A stretch of DNA of 7,760 bases, from the NCBI GenBank assembly GCA_030607655.1, contig JAUWJN010000107.1, forward strand, positions 1 through 7,760, written 5' to 3'. A model generated the notes under the pieces. The model did not search any database, had not been told where the DNA came from, and worked only from the letters and a program-made list of their open reading frames with translations. The translations under genes and the position numbers were made by a program. The DNA comes from a bacterium (GTDB lineage Bacteria; Armatimonadota; Zipacnadia; Zipacnadales; Zipacnadaceae). Below are positions 1 to 5,575 of the stretch, in pieces (position 1 is the stretch's first letter; each line of letters opens with the position of its first letter).

Positions 1-36
1 GTATGGGTATGGGCCGCGGTATGGGTATGGGCCGGC
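1..36 (+). repeat. 18-bp tandem repeat, two copies, within the coding tail
   Basis: Positions 1-18 and 19-36 are the same for their first 16 bases (GTATGGGTATGGGCCG) and differ only in the last two. Each unit itself contains the shorter repeat GTATGG. It encodes the Met-Gly/Arg tail of the truncated upstream gene. More copies may lie outside the window. Such repeats commonly vary in copy number by slippage. Confidence 0.7.
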
Positions 37-44
37 GGTGGTAG
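1..44 (+). CDS. C-terminal end of a Met/Gly/Arg-rich protein (partial)
   Basis: Only the last 13 complete codons are present, reading MGMGRGMGMGRRW and ending at TAG 42-44; the 5' part lies outside the window. Short Gly/Met/Arg-rich tails like this occur on DUF5320 proteins and on some NifX/NifB-type (dinitrogenase FeMo-cofactor) small proteins. Both are commonly encoded beside MinD-family ATPases with ferredoxin inserts such as the next gene. The tail is encoded by an 18-bp tandem repeat. The reading frame is convincing because the low-complexity peptide is clean up to the stop and is followed by a non-coding gap. Family assignment is a guess from composition and context. Confidence 0.5.
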   Translation, partial: MGMGRGMGMGRRW

Positions 45-65
45 TATCAGGCTCTATCCAATAGT

Positions 66-182
66 TAGCGGCGGCCGGCGAGTGCCCTGGATTACCTACA
101 GGGCCATCTCCCTAAGGGCCGACTGCCGCTATCTTCCGCTACAACATGCTTACAAACGCTGTAGGAGGGGCATCTTTGCCCT
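66..182 (+). promoter_or_regulatory. Candidate structured leader or intergenic RNA
   Basis: The gap between the truncated gene and the MinD-family ATPase can form several neighbouring, non-clashing stems on the + strand. A 9-bp stem pairs 66-74 (TAGCGGCGG) with 123-131 (CTGCCGCTA), including one G-U pair. Inside it, GCCCTG 84-89 pairs with CAGGGC 99-104; the same GCCCT could instead pair with AGGGC 115-119. CTACA 139-143 then pairs with TGTAG 160-164, and GGGCA 168-172 pairs with TGCCC 177-181 around a four-base loop. No stem is followed by a T-run, so this is not a plain intrinsic terminator. I do not recognise a known riboswitch consensus. The pairing is seen by eye; function is inferred. 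Confidence 0.3.
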
Positions 183-197
183 GACACGTTACCAGTA

Positions 198-207
198 TAT
201 TGCAATA
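198..207. promoter_or_regulatory. 10-bp perfect palindrome upstream of the ATPase gene
   Basis: TATTGCAATA is a perfect inverted repeat ending 27 bases before the ATG at 235. Its placement would suit a dimeric repressor or activator. A 10-bp palindrome is expected several times by chance in a window this long, so only its position makes it worth noting. No convincing -35/-10 pair was found beside it. Confidence 0.2.
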
Positions 208-234
208 GCTTGAGTAGAGAAATGATTGGTACCT

Positions 235-1107
235 ATGAATAAGACCCTCAAACAATTGACGGTGGTCAGCGGCAAGGGCGGCACGGGAAAGACCACGGTG
301 CTGGCCTCCTTCGGTGCCCTGGCTGATAACAAGGTACTTGCTGATGCCGATGTGGATGCCGCGAATCTGCATCTGGTATTGCATCCGACGTTAGTAGACT
401 CTGGCGACTTCTACGGGGCTAAGATCGCGGTGCGCGATGAGAGTTTATGCCAGCAGTGTGGAGAGTGTGAGCGCCGCTGCCGGTTCGGGGCCATTACCAC
501 TGAGGAGATTGATGAACTGGCCTGCGAGGGCTGCGGGATATGCGTACTGGCCTGTCCGCATCACGCCCTCGCACTGGAGACAGTGTCTTGCGGAAAATGG
601 TTTGTATCAGATACCCCTTATGGGCCATTAGCTCACGCCAAGCTATTACCGGCTGCTGAAAGTTCGGGCCGGCTGGTAACCATTGTACGCCAGAAAGCCG
701 AAGACTTAGCCCTCCAGCGAGGCTTGCCGCTGATATTGATTGACGGGTCGCCGGGCATCGGCTGTACCACGGTGGCGGCGTTGGCCGATGTGGACATGGC
801 TTTGATTGTGACCGAACCGACCCTGTCGGGCATTCACGATATGGAGCGCGTCGCTGAGTTGATTGGACACTTTAATATTCCCGCCACACTACTCATAAAT
901 AAGGCTGATATTAACGAAGAGAACACTCAGCGCATCCGTGATTACTGCGTTCAGCACGGACTTGACATTGTGGGGGAATTGCCCTATGATGAGACAGTTA
1001 CCGAGGCGCTATCCGCCCAGGTGCCGCTAGTGGAGTATGGAAATAGTCCGGTGGCGGCCGGGTTGCGGGAGGCCTGGGCCGGCTTGGAACAATTACTAGA
1101 TTACTAA
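235..1107 (+). CDS. MinD-superfamily P-loop ATPase with inserted [4Fe-4S] ferredoxin domain (COG1149 type)
   Basis: This is a cytoplasmic deviant-Walker ATPase carrying two iron-sulphur motifs, of the group often found beside NifX/NifB-like small proteins in anaerobes. It is thought to act in Fe-S or metallocofactor assembly or electron delivery. Over its 290 residues, the Walker A motif SGKGGTGKTT is at 12-21 and the DADVDAAN segment at 37-44. Cluster motifs are C72-x2-C75-x2-C78-x3-C82 and C97-x2-C100-x2-C103-x3-C107. Switch II is DGSPGIGC at 170-177 and NKAD at 222-225. Length fits the family. I chose ATG 235, which leaves the usual short N-terminus before the P-loop. An in-frame TTG at 226 has the better-spaced purine tract (GAGA 217-220) and would add three residues. 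FmdB follows closely. The exact client is unknown. Confidence 0.93.
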   Translation: MNKTLKQLTVVSGKGGTGKTTVLASFGALADNKVLADADVDAANLHLVLHPTLVDSGDFYGAKIAVRDESLCQQCGECERRCRFGAITTEEIDELACEGCGICVLACPHHALALETVSCGKWFVSDTPYGPLAHAKLLPAAESSGRLVTIVRQKAEDLALQRGLPLILIDGSPGIGCTTVAALADVDMALIVTEPTLSGIHDMERVAELIGHFNIPATLLINKADINEENTQRIRDYCVQHGLDIVGELPYDETVTEALSAQVPLVEYGNSPVAAGLREAWAGLEQLLDY

Positions 1108-1124
1108 ACAAGGTTGTGAAGTCT

Positions 1125-1328
1125 ATGCCGCTATATGAATATGAATGTAAGGAATGTGGGGAAATCCAGGAAGTACTCCAGCCTAACTTCAAAGCTGCCG
1201 CCCCAACATGCGCGAATTGTGGTAGCAAGAACACCAAGCGACTAATCTCAGCCGCCGTCAGTCATGCGTCGGCAGGTTCGTCTTCGTCAGGTGCTTCTTG
1301 CCCCACGGGTACCTGCCCTCTGGGATAG
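1125..1328 (+). CDS. FmdB-family zinc-ribbon protein
   Basis: This small 67-residue protein opens with MPLYEYECKECG, the hallmark of the FmdB/CxxC_CxxC_SSSS family. The ribbon is built from C8-x2-C11 and C29-x2-C32, which should bind one zinc. A flexible Ser/Ala/Gly linker (43-58) follows, then an extra C59-x4-C64 pair near the end. Ser-rich tails ending in Cys are common in the family. Its role is not firmly known; the family was named as a putative regulator beside the formamidase/formylmethanofuran dehydrogenase genes. ATG 1125 is chosen because the family starts exactly here and AAGG lies at 1110-1113; a GTG at 1116 would add three unsupported residues. It lies 17 bases after the ATPase gene and is probably co-transcribed with it. 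Confidence 0.9.
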   Translation: MPLYEYECKECGEIQEVLQPNFKAAAPTCANCGSKNTKRLISAAVSHASAGSSSSGASCPTGTCPLG

Positions 1329-1429
1329 TAAAGAATATTCCCTATTATTCCTGATAAGCTCTTTTAATTTTGTCTGGGCGTGCATGAAAACAGACGGGGA
1401 AAGTTTTGTAATTTCAGAGTGGGCTTGCT

Positions 1430-1774
1430 ATGCGAAGCCGAAGACGAGCGGGTAAGAATTATCCGCGGCCAATAGTAGCGTGGGCGTCATTGAACTGGCG
1501 GGCGTCCGCTTCGGTAGTCCCCGGCTATGTTCCACCCACTTCGGTGGCGCTGGGACATGTCACGACCACTAGGCCCATTGCTCAGATTAACACTGATCTG
1601 TGCATCGGCTGTGGGCGATGTGAAGCCGTCTGTCCTGTGCAGGCAATCTTCATGAGCCCTAATGGAAGAGCCGCGGTAGATGCCACTTTATGCCAGGGTT
1701 GTGGGACCTGTGCCGCCCAGTGTCCGGTTCAAGCCATCTCCCTGGTAGCCCCAGCATTAGCTCAGGCGCAGTAA
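1430..1774 (+). CDS. Two-cluster [4Fe-4S] ferredoxin with a basic, Trp-rich N-terminal extension
   Basis: The C-terminal half is a standard bacterial 2[4Fe-4S] ferredoxin: C58-x2-C61-x2-C64-x3-C68-P and C88-x2-C91-x2-C94-x3-C98-P. It should shuttle low-potential electrons in the cytoplasm. The first about 50 residues are unusual, with an Arg-rich start (MRSRRRAGKNYPRP), two Trp and a PGYVPP segment. I do not recognise this part. ATG 1430 has a weak purine stretch (AGAGTGGG, 1416-1423) six bases upstream. In-frame TTG 1490 and GTG 1544 are alternatives, so part of the extension could be untranslated. It is 12 bases upstream of the winged-helix methyltransferase gene, suggesting an operon whose redox carrier it may be. 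The ferredoxin assignment is secure; start and partner are not. Confidence 0.82.
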   Translation: MRSRRRAGKNYPRPIVAWASLNWRASASVVPGYVPPTSVALGHVTTTRPIAQINTDLCIGCGRCEAVCPVQAIFMSPNGRAAVDATLCQGCGTCAAQCPVQAISLVAPALAQAQ

Positions 1775-1786
1775 AGAAGGCACGCT

Positions 1787-2668
1787 ATGCGCCGAACTCG
1801 TAGTGGTCCCAGCCTAAGAGAATTCCTAAGGTACTATGTGCTAGTACTGCTGACTGAGGAAAGCCGTACCAAGACGCAACTGATCCAAGAGATCAAGCAA
1901 CGCAGTGCTGGTAATCGCGTTTACCGACCTGCCGGGGTTCTGTGGGTAGCCAGTGCTGAGATGGACAAGGTTCTGTCAAATCTCCGGGAGCGAGGATTTA
2001 TTGAGTGGGATAGTCCGGGCGGCAAGTGGCAGATAACCTGGCATGGCCGACGTGCGCGTGGCCGGATTGAACGGGAAAACCAGTCTGAGTCAGGGGGTAA
2101 GGAACGCGCCGCCGAAAAGGTACTATCGCTGCTAGAAGGTGCACCTTCCCATACTTACGTACTTGACGTAGGCACGGGAGAAGGATTCCTGGCCTTTAAA
2201 CTGGCCCAGCAAGGCTTTCGGATCCTGGGGATTGACTCCGGCTCATTTGACTATTCCAAGGACAGCATTCGTACGGCCCAGCAGCAGGCCCGCTCCGAAG
2301 GAGGGAATGTTGACTTTCGACGGGCAGACATAAGGGAACTTGCCGAACCTGACAATACTTTTGACTACATAGTCTCCAGTCAGGCGATGCATTGTATGCA
2401 GAACCAGTTAGAGTGCTTGCAGGCCGTCTACCGGCTGCTGAAACCTACCGGCAGCTTCCTGTGTATAGACTTCTTAGTCGGAGTAAAGGGATTTATCGCC
2501 CATGGCTGGCATGGCTTCCTGGCTATCTCCCGGGAAGAATGGGGGGAATTACTATTAGAATATGGATTTAGTAATATTCGGATGTATGAGATAGGTGAAT
2601 ATCTTTTGGTAGAAGCCAGAAAGCACAAGAATGTACAACACGCCGCCGACTTCAGTAGCAGGCTCTAA
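1787..2668 (+). CDS. Winged-helix (PadR-like) domain fused to a class I SAM-dependent methyltransferase
   Basis: The 293-residue protein has two parts. Residues about 12-95 look like a PadR-type winged helix, with a helix giving VLVLLTEESRTKTQLIQEI, a second helix ending VLSNLRERGFIEW, and a wing ending in a WHGRR stretch. Residues about 105-277 form a class I methyltransferase. Motif I is VLDVGTGEG at 125-133, and the acidic residue after strand 2 is D150 (GID). D181 sits in RADI, motif IV is FDYIVSSQAMHCM at 192-204, and RLLKPTGSFLCIDF at 216-229 matches the post-motif region. The methyl acceptor is unknown. The fusion suggests either a DNA-binding regulator that senses SAM or a methyltransferase using the winged helix for substrate docking. 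ATG 1787 has AGAAGG (1775-1780) six bases upstream. It is likely co-transcribed with its neighbours. Confidence 0.85.
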   Translation: MRRTRSGPSLREFLRYYVLVLLTEESRTKTQLIQEIKQRSAGNRVYRPAGVLWVASAEMDKVLSNLRERGFIEWDSPGGKWQITWHGRRARGRIERENQSESGGKERAAEKVLSLLEGAPSHTYVLDVGTGEGFLAFKLAQQGFRILGIDSGSFDYSKDSIRTAQQQARSEGGNVDFRRADIRELAEPDNTFDYIVSSQAMHCMQNQLECLQAVYRLLKPTGSFLCIDFLVGVKGFIAHGWHGFLAISREEWGELLLEYGFSNIRMYEIGEYLLVEARKHKNVQHAADFSSRL

Positions 2669-2683
2669 ATAAGAGACAGGTAG

Positions 2684-2902
2684 ATGAACAAAACTGATAC
2701 TAATAACCGACGAAGAGCACAATTACTAAAGGAGATTAGTGATTTGGAAAAGCAGTTAGCTTCTCTTAAAGACAGCCTACCTGCCCATTCGCTATCTCCT
2801 GCTATGTTTCAGAGGTTGGAGGACCTTGACTACCAAATCAGGCAGAAAAGAGCAGCCCTCGACCACGAGAAACCACAGCCAGCTTCCCAAGCAAACGACT
2901 AG
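2684..2902 (+). CDS. Small coiled-coil protein with a PAHS motif, function unknown
   Basis: A 72-residue, highly charged protein. Residues about 8-30 (QLLKEISDLEKQLASLKDSL) and about 42-62 (MFQRLEDLDYQIRQKRAALD) each form a heptad-type helix. They are joined by a PAHSLSPAMF turn, so the fold is probably a helical hairpin. I recall similar short proteins with a PAHS-x2-P-x-M hinge beside DUF1638 and corrinoid-methyltransferase genes in anaerobes. That is memory, not a search result. There are no cysteines, membrane segments or signal peptide. ATG 2684 is preceded by GAGACAGG (2673-2680) three bases upstream. Its place 15 bases after the methyltransferase and 27 before the DUF1638 gene suggests a small partner or adaptor protein. 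Confidence 0.8.
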   Translation: MNKTDTNNRRRAQLLKEISDLEKQLASLKDSLPAHSLSPAMFQRLEDLDYQIRQKRAALDHEKPQPASQAND

Positions 2903-2929
2903 CGACAGCTTATTAGGAGAGTTCGCTCT

Positions 2930-3592
2930 ATGAGAACTTTCAAGGGCTTTACCATTGTATCGTGTGGTACCTTAAGCCCGGAACTAAATTGCTTGGCACA
3001 GACTAGCTTCTTAGATGCTGATAAGATTTTGTATACGATTCCTGGCTTACACGAAAATAAGACCGAACTTAAGAGGCATCTTAGCCGGCAACTGACCCGT
3101 GCCCAGAAATATTCTGACAAAGTTATCGTTGTTTATGGGCAGAAGTGCTATATTGATATGTCCTCAGAGCCGCCCCGCTTAGTGGACGATATAATCAACG
3201 AACAGAGCGGGCAGATGTCGCGAATAAGAGCAGCAAACTGTATTGACATACTGGCTAGCGCCGAGCAGCGCGAAATGATAAGTGGCGGCTACAAGGTTTA
3301 TTGGCTCACCGCCGGTTGGCTAAAGTACTGGAAGCGGATTTTTAAGGATTGGGACATCGGGAAAGCTAACGAGACCTTTCCGCAAAATGACAAGGCTATT
3401 CTGTTAGATGCAGTGGGAATTTATGATGAGTACATAGCCAATTTTCCTCAGAAGCTTCTTGAGTTCTCAGACTGGATGAAGCTGCCCATAGAGCCGTATG
3501 CAGTCTCCTTGGATCGCCTCCAACACCTGCTCCTGGATCAGGTGCACACCTTGAAGAAAGAAGGGGGCGATGTCGGTGAGAGCAGTGGTTGA
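2930..3592 (+). CDS. DUF1638 family protein
   Basis: The 220-residue protein shows the landmarks of DUF1638 in order: SCGTLSPEL (11-19), the PGLH segment (38-41), a strand ending VVYGQKC (67-73), the NCIDILASAEQ region (103-113) and YWLTAGW (124-130). C12, H41, C73 and C104 fall in these conserved stretches and could bind a metal, which is inference. The family has no established activity but recurs near corrinoid-dependent methyltransferases and UroD-like proteins, as here. The C-terminal third is more variable and ends in a Gly/Ser-rich tail. A strong site, AGGAGAG (2915-2921), lies eight bases before ATG 2930. Its end overlaps the next methyltransferase by 23 bases, so translation of the two is probably coupled. 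Confidence 0.88.
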   Translation: MRTFKGFTIVSCGTLSPELNCLAQTSFLDADKILYTIPGLHENKTELKRHLSRQLTRAQKYSDKVIVVYGQKCYIDMSSEPPRLVDDIINEQSGQMSRIRAANCIDILASAEQREMISGGYKVYWLTAGWLKYWKRIFKDWDIGKANETFPQNDKAILLDAVGIYDEYIANFPQKLLEFSDWMKLPIEPYAVSLDRLQHLLLDQVHTLKKEGGDVGESSG

Positions 3593-4178
3593 TGCGAAAC
3601 GAAGTCCCCCAGAGAAATGGTTAAGAGAACAGGCCGAGGTGTTGTTAAGAAAGATAGGTATTAAAAAAGGTCAAATTGTGTTGGATTTTGGATGTGGGCA
3701 AGGCACCTATACAATCCTTGCTGCCCGAATAGTGGGTAATGACGGAATAGTCTATGCGCTGGATCAGGATAAAGGCAAGATAGATGACCTGCCGGCCCAA
3801 TCGAAGTCAGCCGGATTGGCGAACATACAGATAGTGCCTACGGTTGGTGGAGCGAATATCGAATTGCCAGACGAATCCGTTGATGTCATCTTGCTCTATG
3901 ACGTTTTGCATTCCTGGTATCACCCGCGAGGCCGACAGCGGAAAGAAATACTATACGAATTGTATAGAGTTTTGCGCGCAGACGGGCTCCTTTCCTTCTA
4001 CCCAGGCGACCCCGAGGTGTTCGACCACCACAGCGAATTGGCAGCTATTCTAACAGAGATAAGAGAGGCAAACTTTTGTCTGCAAAGCAAAGACGCCGAA
4101 ACGCTCATACACGAGGGTAGCATAGTCCAGGGCCACATATTCGGCTTCACCAAGAGGACCAAACATAACAATGCCTAA
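3570..4178 (+). CDS. Class I SAM-dependent methyltransferase
   Basis: A 202-residue single-domain methyltransferase. The N-terminus has the pattern PPEKWLREQAEVLLRKIGI leading into motif I, VLDFGCGQG (37-45). The acidic ribose-binding residue is D65 (YALDQD), motif IV is VDVILLYDVLH (104-114), and EILYELYRVLRADGLLSF (126-143) is the usual helix-strand after it. The substrate is not evident; there are no extra Cys clusters or membrane segments. It is shorter than and clearly distinct from the winged-helix methyltransferase two genes upstream, so this is not a recent duplication. ATG 3570 lies inside the end of the DUF1638 gene, with a purine run AAGAAGGGGG (3558-3567) just before it. The last eight bases overlap the next ferredoxin gene. 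Confidence 0.9.
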   Translation: MSVRAVVDAKRSPPEKWLREQAEVLLRKIGIKKGQIVLDFGCGQGTYTILAARIVGNDGIVYALDQDKGKIDDLPAQSKSAGLANIQIVPTVGGANIELPDESVDVILLYDVLHSWYHPRGRQRKEILYELYRVLRADGLLSFYPGDPEVFDHHSELAAILTEIREANFCLQSKDAETLIHEGSIVQGHIFGFTKRTKHNNA

Positions 4179-4386
4179 ACGAAGGGCCATAATAGACTAT
4201 GACAAGTGTGTGCCTGACAAGTGTGCTCCTAACGATGGTATTTGCGTCGCGGTCCGTGCCTGCTCAAAGAAAATTATGGAGCAAGAAGAACCTTATGAAC
4301 CACCGATGATTTTTCATGCAGACATATGCCAGGGCTGTGGTGATTGTAGCCAAGCTTGTCCATTGAGTGCCATACGAATCGCCTAG
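4171..4386 (+). CDS. Ferredoxin with one RLI/ABCE1-like and one classical [4Fe-4S] cluster
   Basis: A 71-residue protein. The second motif is classical: C53-x2-C56-x2-C59-x3-C63-P. The first is atypical: C13-x4-C18-x6-C25-x5-C31, with the KCVPDKC start that resembles the KCxPxKC first cluster of the RLI/ABCE1 N-terminal ferredoxin, but C31 is followed by Ser rather than Pro. Unequal clusters often have different potentials, so it may donate electrons to a specific enzyme in this operon, perhaps the UroD-like or DUF1638 protein. ATG 4171 is fixed by its overlap (ATGCCTAA) with the methyltransferase end, with AGAGGA at 4153-4158. It is translationally coupled to its upstream neighbour and 15 bases from the UroD-like gene. 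The partner is inferred from position only. Confidence 0.88.
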   Translation: MPKRRAIIDYDKCVPDKCAPNDGICVAVRACSKKIMEQEEPYEPPMIFHADICQGCGDCSQACPLSAIRIA

Positions 4387-4401
4387 AACTGGGGGACTGA
4401 A

Positions 4402-5550
4402 GTGAGTATGACTTCCCGTGAACGAATAGCGGCGGTGTTTGATAAGCAACCGACCGATAAAGTTCCCATACACCATCTGGGGTTTTGTTCGCAGGTGGCC
4501 TCCGCTTTGCTGGGCCGGGAGGCATACGTGGGGGGCGGCATTCAGCAATGGCGCGAGGCCGTGGCGCTCTGGGAAGGTGAAGATGCCCACCAGGAATATC
4601 TGGAGCGGTCGTTCCACGATGCTATAGACGTTGCCCTGGTATGTGACCACGACATTGTGCGCCCCAGCTATTGGCGATACAATGTCAAGCCTACCAAGCG
4701 CATTGACGACAATACCTTCCTGTATGCCTCCGGTGAGGAGAAGGATTGGCAAGTACTGCGTTTCGATCCGCCCAGTGAGCAGGCCCACATCTTTCCTTAT
4801 CTATCCCAAAGGAAGCCAACTTTCGATGAGTTGGATGAGCGGCTAACTGAGCAGGAACGATCTGTGGAAGATTACCAGCCCAGTGCCGAAGAAACCTTTG
4901 AAACCCGGGCGCAGCGGCTGCTAGGTGAGGAACGGATTATCCGAGTGGGGGCCGGGGGCGTGGGAATACCCCACGACGCCATTTGGATGGAGGCGGCGGC
5001 ACTGCGCCCCGACCTGGTGACACGCCACCTGGACCTAGCGGTAGAATATACCCGGCATGCCGTGGCGCTTCTCGCCGGTCAGGGCTTTCACTATATTTTC
5101 GGCGGGGCTGACTTTGCTTCCAATACCGGGCCAATGTATTCGCCCCAGATGTTTCACGATCTCGTCGCGCCGCGGTTACAACAAGTTGCTGACATCTGTC
5201 ACCAGCACGGAGTTTATTATCTTTATGCCAGTGATGGCAACCTGTGGCCGGTCAGCGATGATTTGTTCGGCACATCAGGTATTGATGGCTACTTCGAGAT
5301 TGATCGGCGGGCGGGTATGGACTTAGGTGAACTGCGCGAGAGCTTCCCCAATCTCACTCTTATTGGCAACATCAGCTCCCACACGGTGCACCTGGGTAGC
5401 CGCGATGAAGTTGTTGCCGAAGTGTTATCGTGTCTGGAGGAGGCCAACCGCAGCCAGGGCATCATCGTGGGAACCTCCAACTACTTTGTCCCGGGCACCC
5501 CAATTGAAAATGTAGAGGCGATGCTGGAGACAATTAGGCAATACCGCTAA
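4402..5550 (+). CDS. Uroporphyrinogen-decarboxylase-like (URO-D/MtaA superfamily) protein
   Basis: This 382-residue protein has a TIM-barrel type seen in URO-D and methylcobamide methyltransferases. It starts with the typical TSRERIAAVF helix and contains FGGADFASNTGPMYSP (233-248), YASDGNLWP (275-283), RRAGMDLGEL (302-311), GTSN (357-360) and the final P-x-EN segment (367-370). MtaA-type enzymes bind zinc through an HxC motif at the position of YASDG; here those residues are Ala276 and Asp278, so the zinc site is absent. This resembles the SDGN-type homologues found near demethylases rather than haem-pathway HemE, and no haem genes are nearby. GTG 4402 follows GGGGG (4391-4395) at a good spacing; ATG 4408 is an alternative. 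The likely role is methyl or tetrapyrrole-cofactor handling; the exact reaction is unknown. Confidence 0.85.
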   Translation: MSMTSRERIAAVFDKQPTDKVPIHHLGFCSQVASALLGREAYVGGGIQQWREAVALWEGEDAHQEYLERSFHDAIDVALVCDHDIVRPSYWRYNVKPTKRIDDNTFLYASGEEKDWQVLRFDPPSEQAHIFPYLSQRKPTFDELDERLTEQERSVEDYQPSAEETFETRAQRLLGEERIIRVGAGGVGIPHDAIWMEAAALRPDLVTRHLDLAVEYTRHAVALLAGQGFHYIFGGADFASNTGPMYSPQMFHDLVAPRLQQVADICHQHGVYYLYASDGNLWPVSDDLFGTSGIDGYFEIDRRAGMDLGELRESFPNLTLIGNISSHTVHLGSRDEVVAEVLSCLEEANRSQGIIVGTSNYFVPGTPIENVEAMLETIRQYR

Positions 5551-5562
5551 TCTACAAAGGAC

Positions 5563-5571
5563 AGGAGTGAT
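5563..5571 (+). promoter_or_regulatory. Ribosome binding site deciding the Mrp ATPase start
   Basis: AGGAGTGAT closely follows the 16S anti-Shine-Dalgarno complement and ends four bases before GTG 5576; its GGAG core is eight bases away. It overlaps the upstream in-frame GTG at 5567, which would itself depend on the weaker AAAGG at 5556-5560. This favours 5576 as the start. Confidence 0.55.
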
Positions 5572-5575
5572 CCGC

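Noticed and set aside
66..182. Cobalamin or molybdenum-cofactor riboswitch in the first gap
   Set aside because: Neither a recognisable B12-box nor the Moco-motif consensus is visible; only generic stems can be supported.
176..201. Possible promoter TTGCCC ... TATATT before the MinD-family ATPase
   Set aside because: The spacer is only 14 bases and the -35-like box lies within a hairpin arm; too weak to annotate.
222..242. Six-codon reading frame ATG 222 to TAA 242 overlapping the ATPase start
   Set aside because: Too short to distinguish from chance, and it encodes no run of a regulatory amino acid as a leader peptide would.
1322..1370. Possible terminator after FmdB
   Set aside because: Only a 4-bp stem (GGGA 1322-1325 with TCCC 1339-1342) and an 8-bp palindrome GAATATTC at 1333-1340 are present; the later T-rich stretch is not directly attached to a strong hairpin.
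1384..1412. Possible promoter before the two-cluster ferredoxin (TGTAAT at 1407-1412)
   Set aside because: The -10-like box matches five of six but no credible -35 box lies at 16-18 bases, and the start would fall almost on the ribosome site.
1264..1455. Short + strand frame between FmdB and the ferredoxin
   Set aside because: It overlaps the Cys-rich end of FmdB out of frame and the ferredoxin start, has no recognisable domain and no good ribosome site.
4264..4788. Open reading frame of 174 codons on the - strand
   Set aside because: It lies opposite the well-supported ferredoxin and UroD-like genes, which have clear family motifs; its peptide shows no recognisable domain and it is explained by codon bias of the + strand genes.
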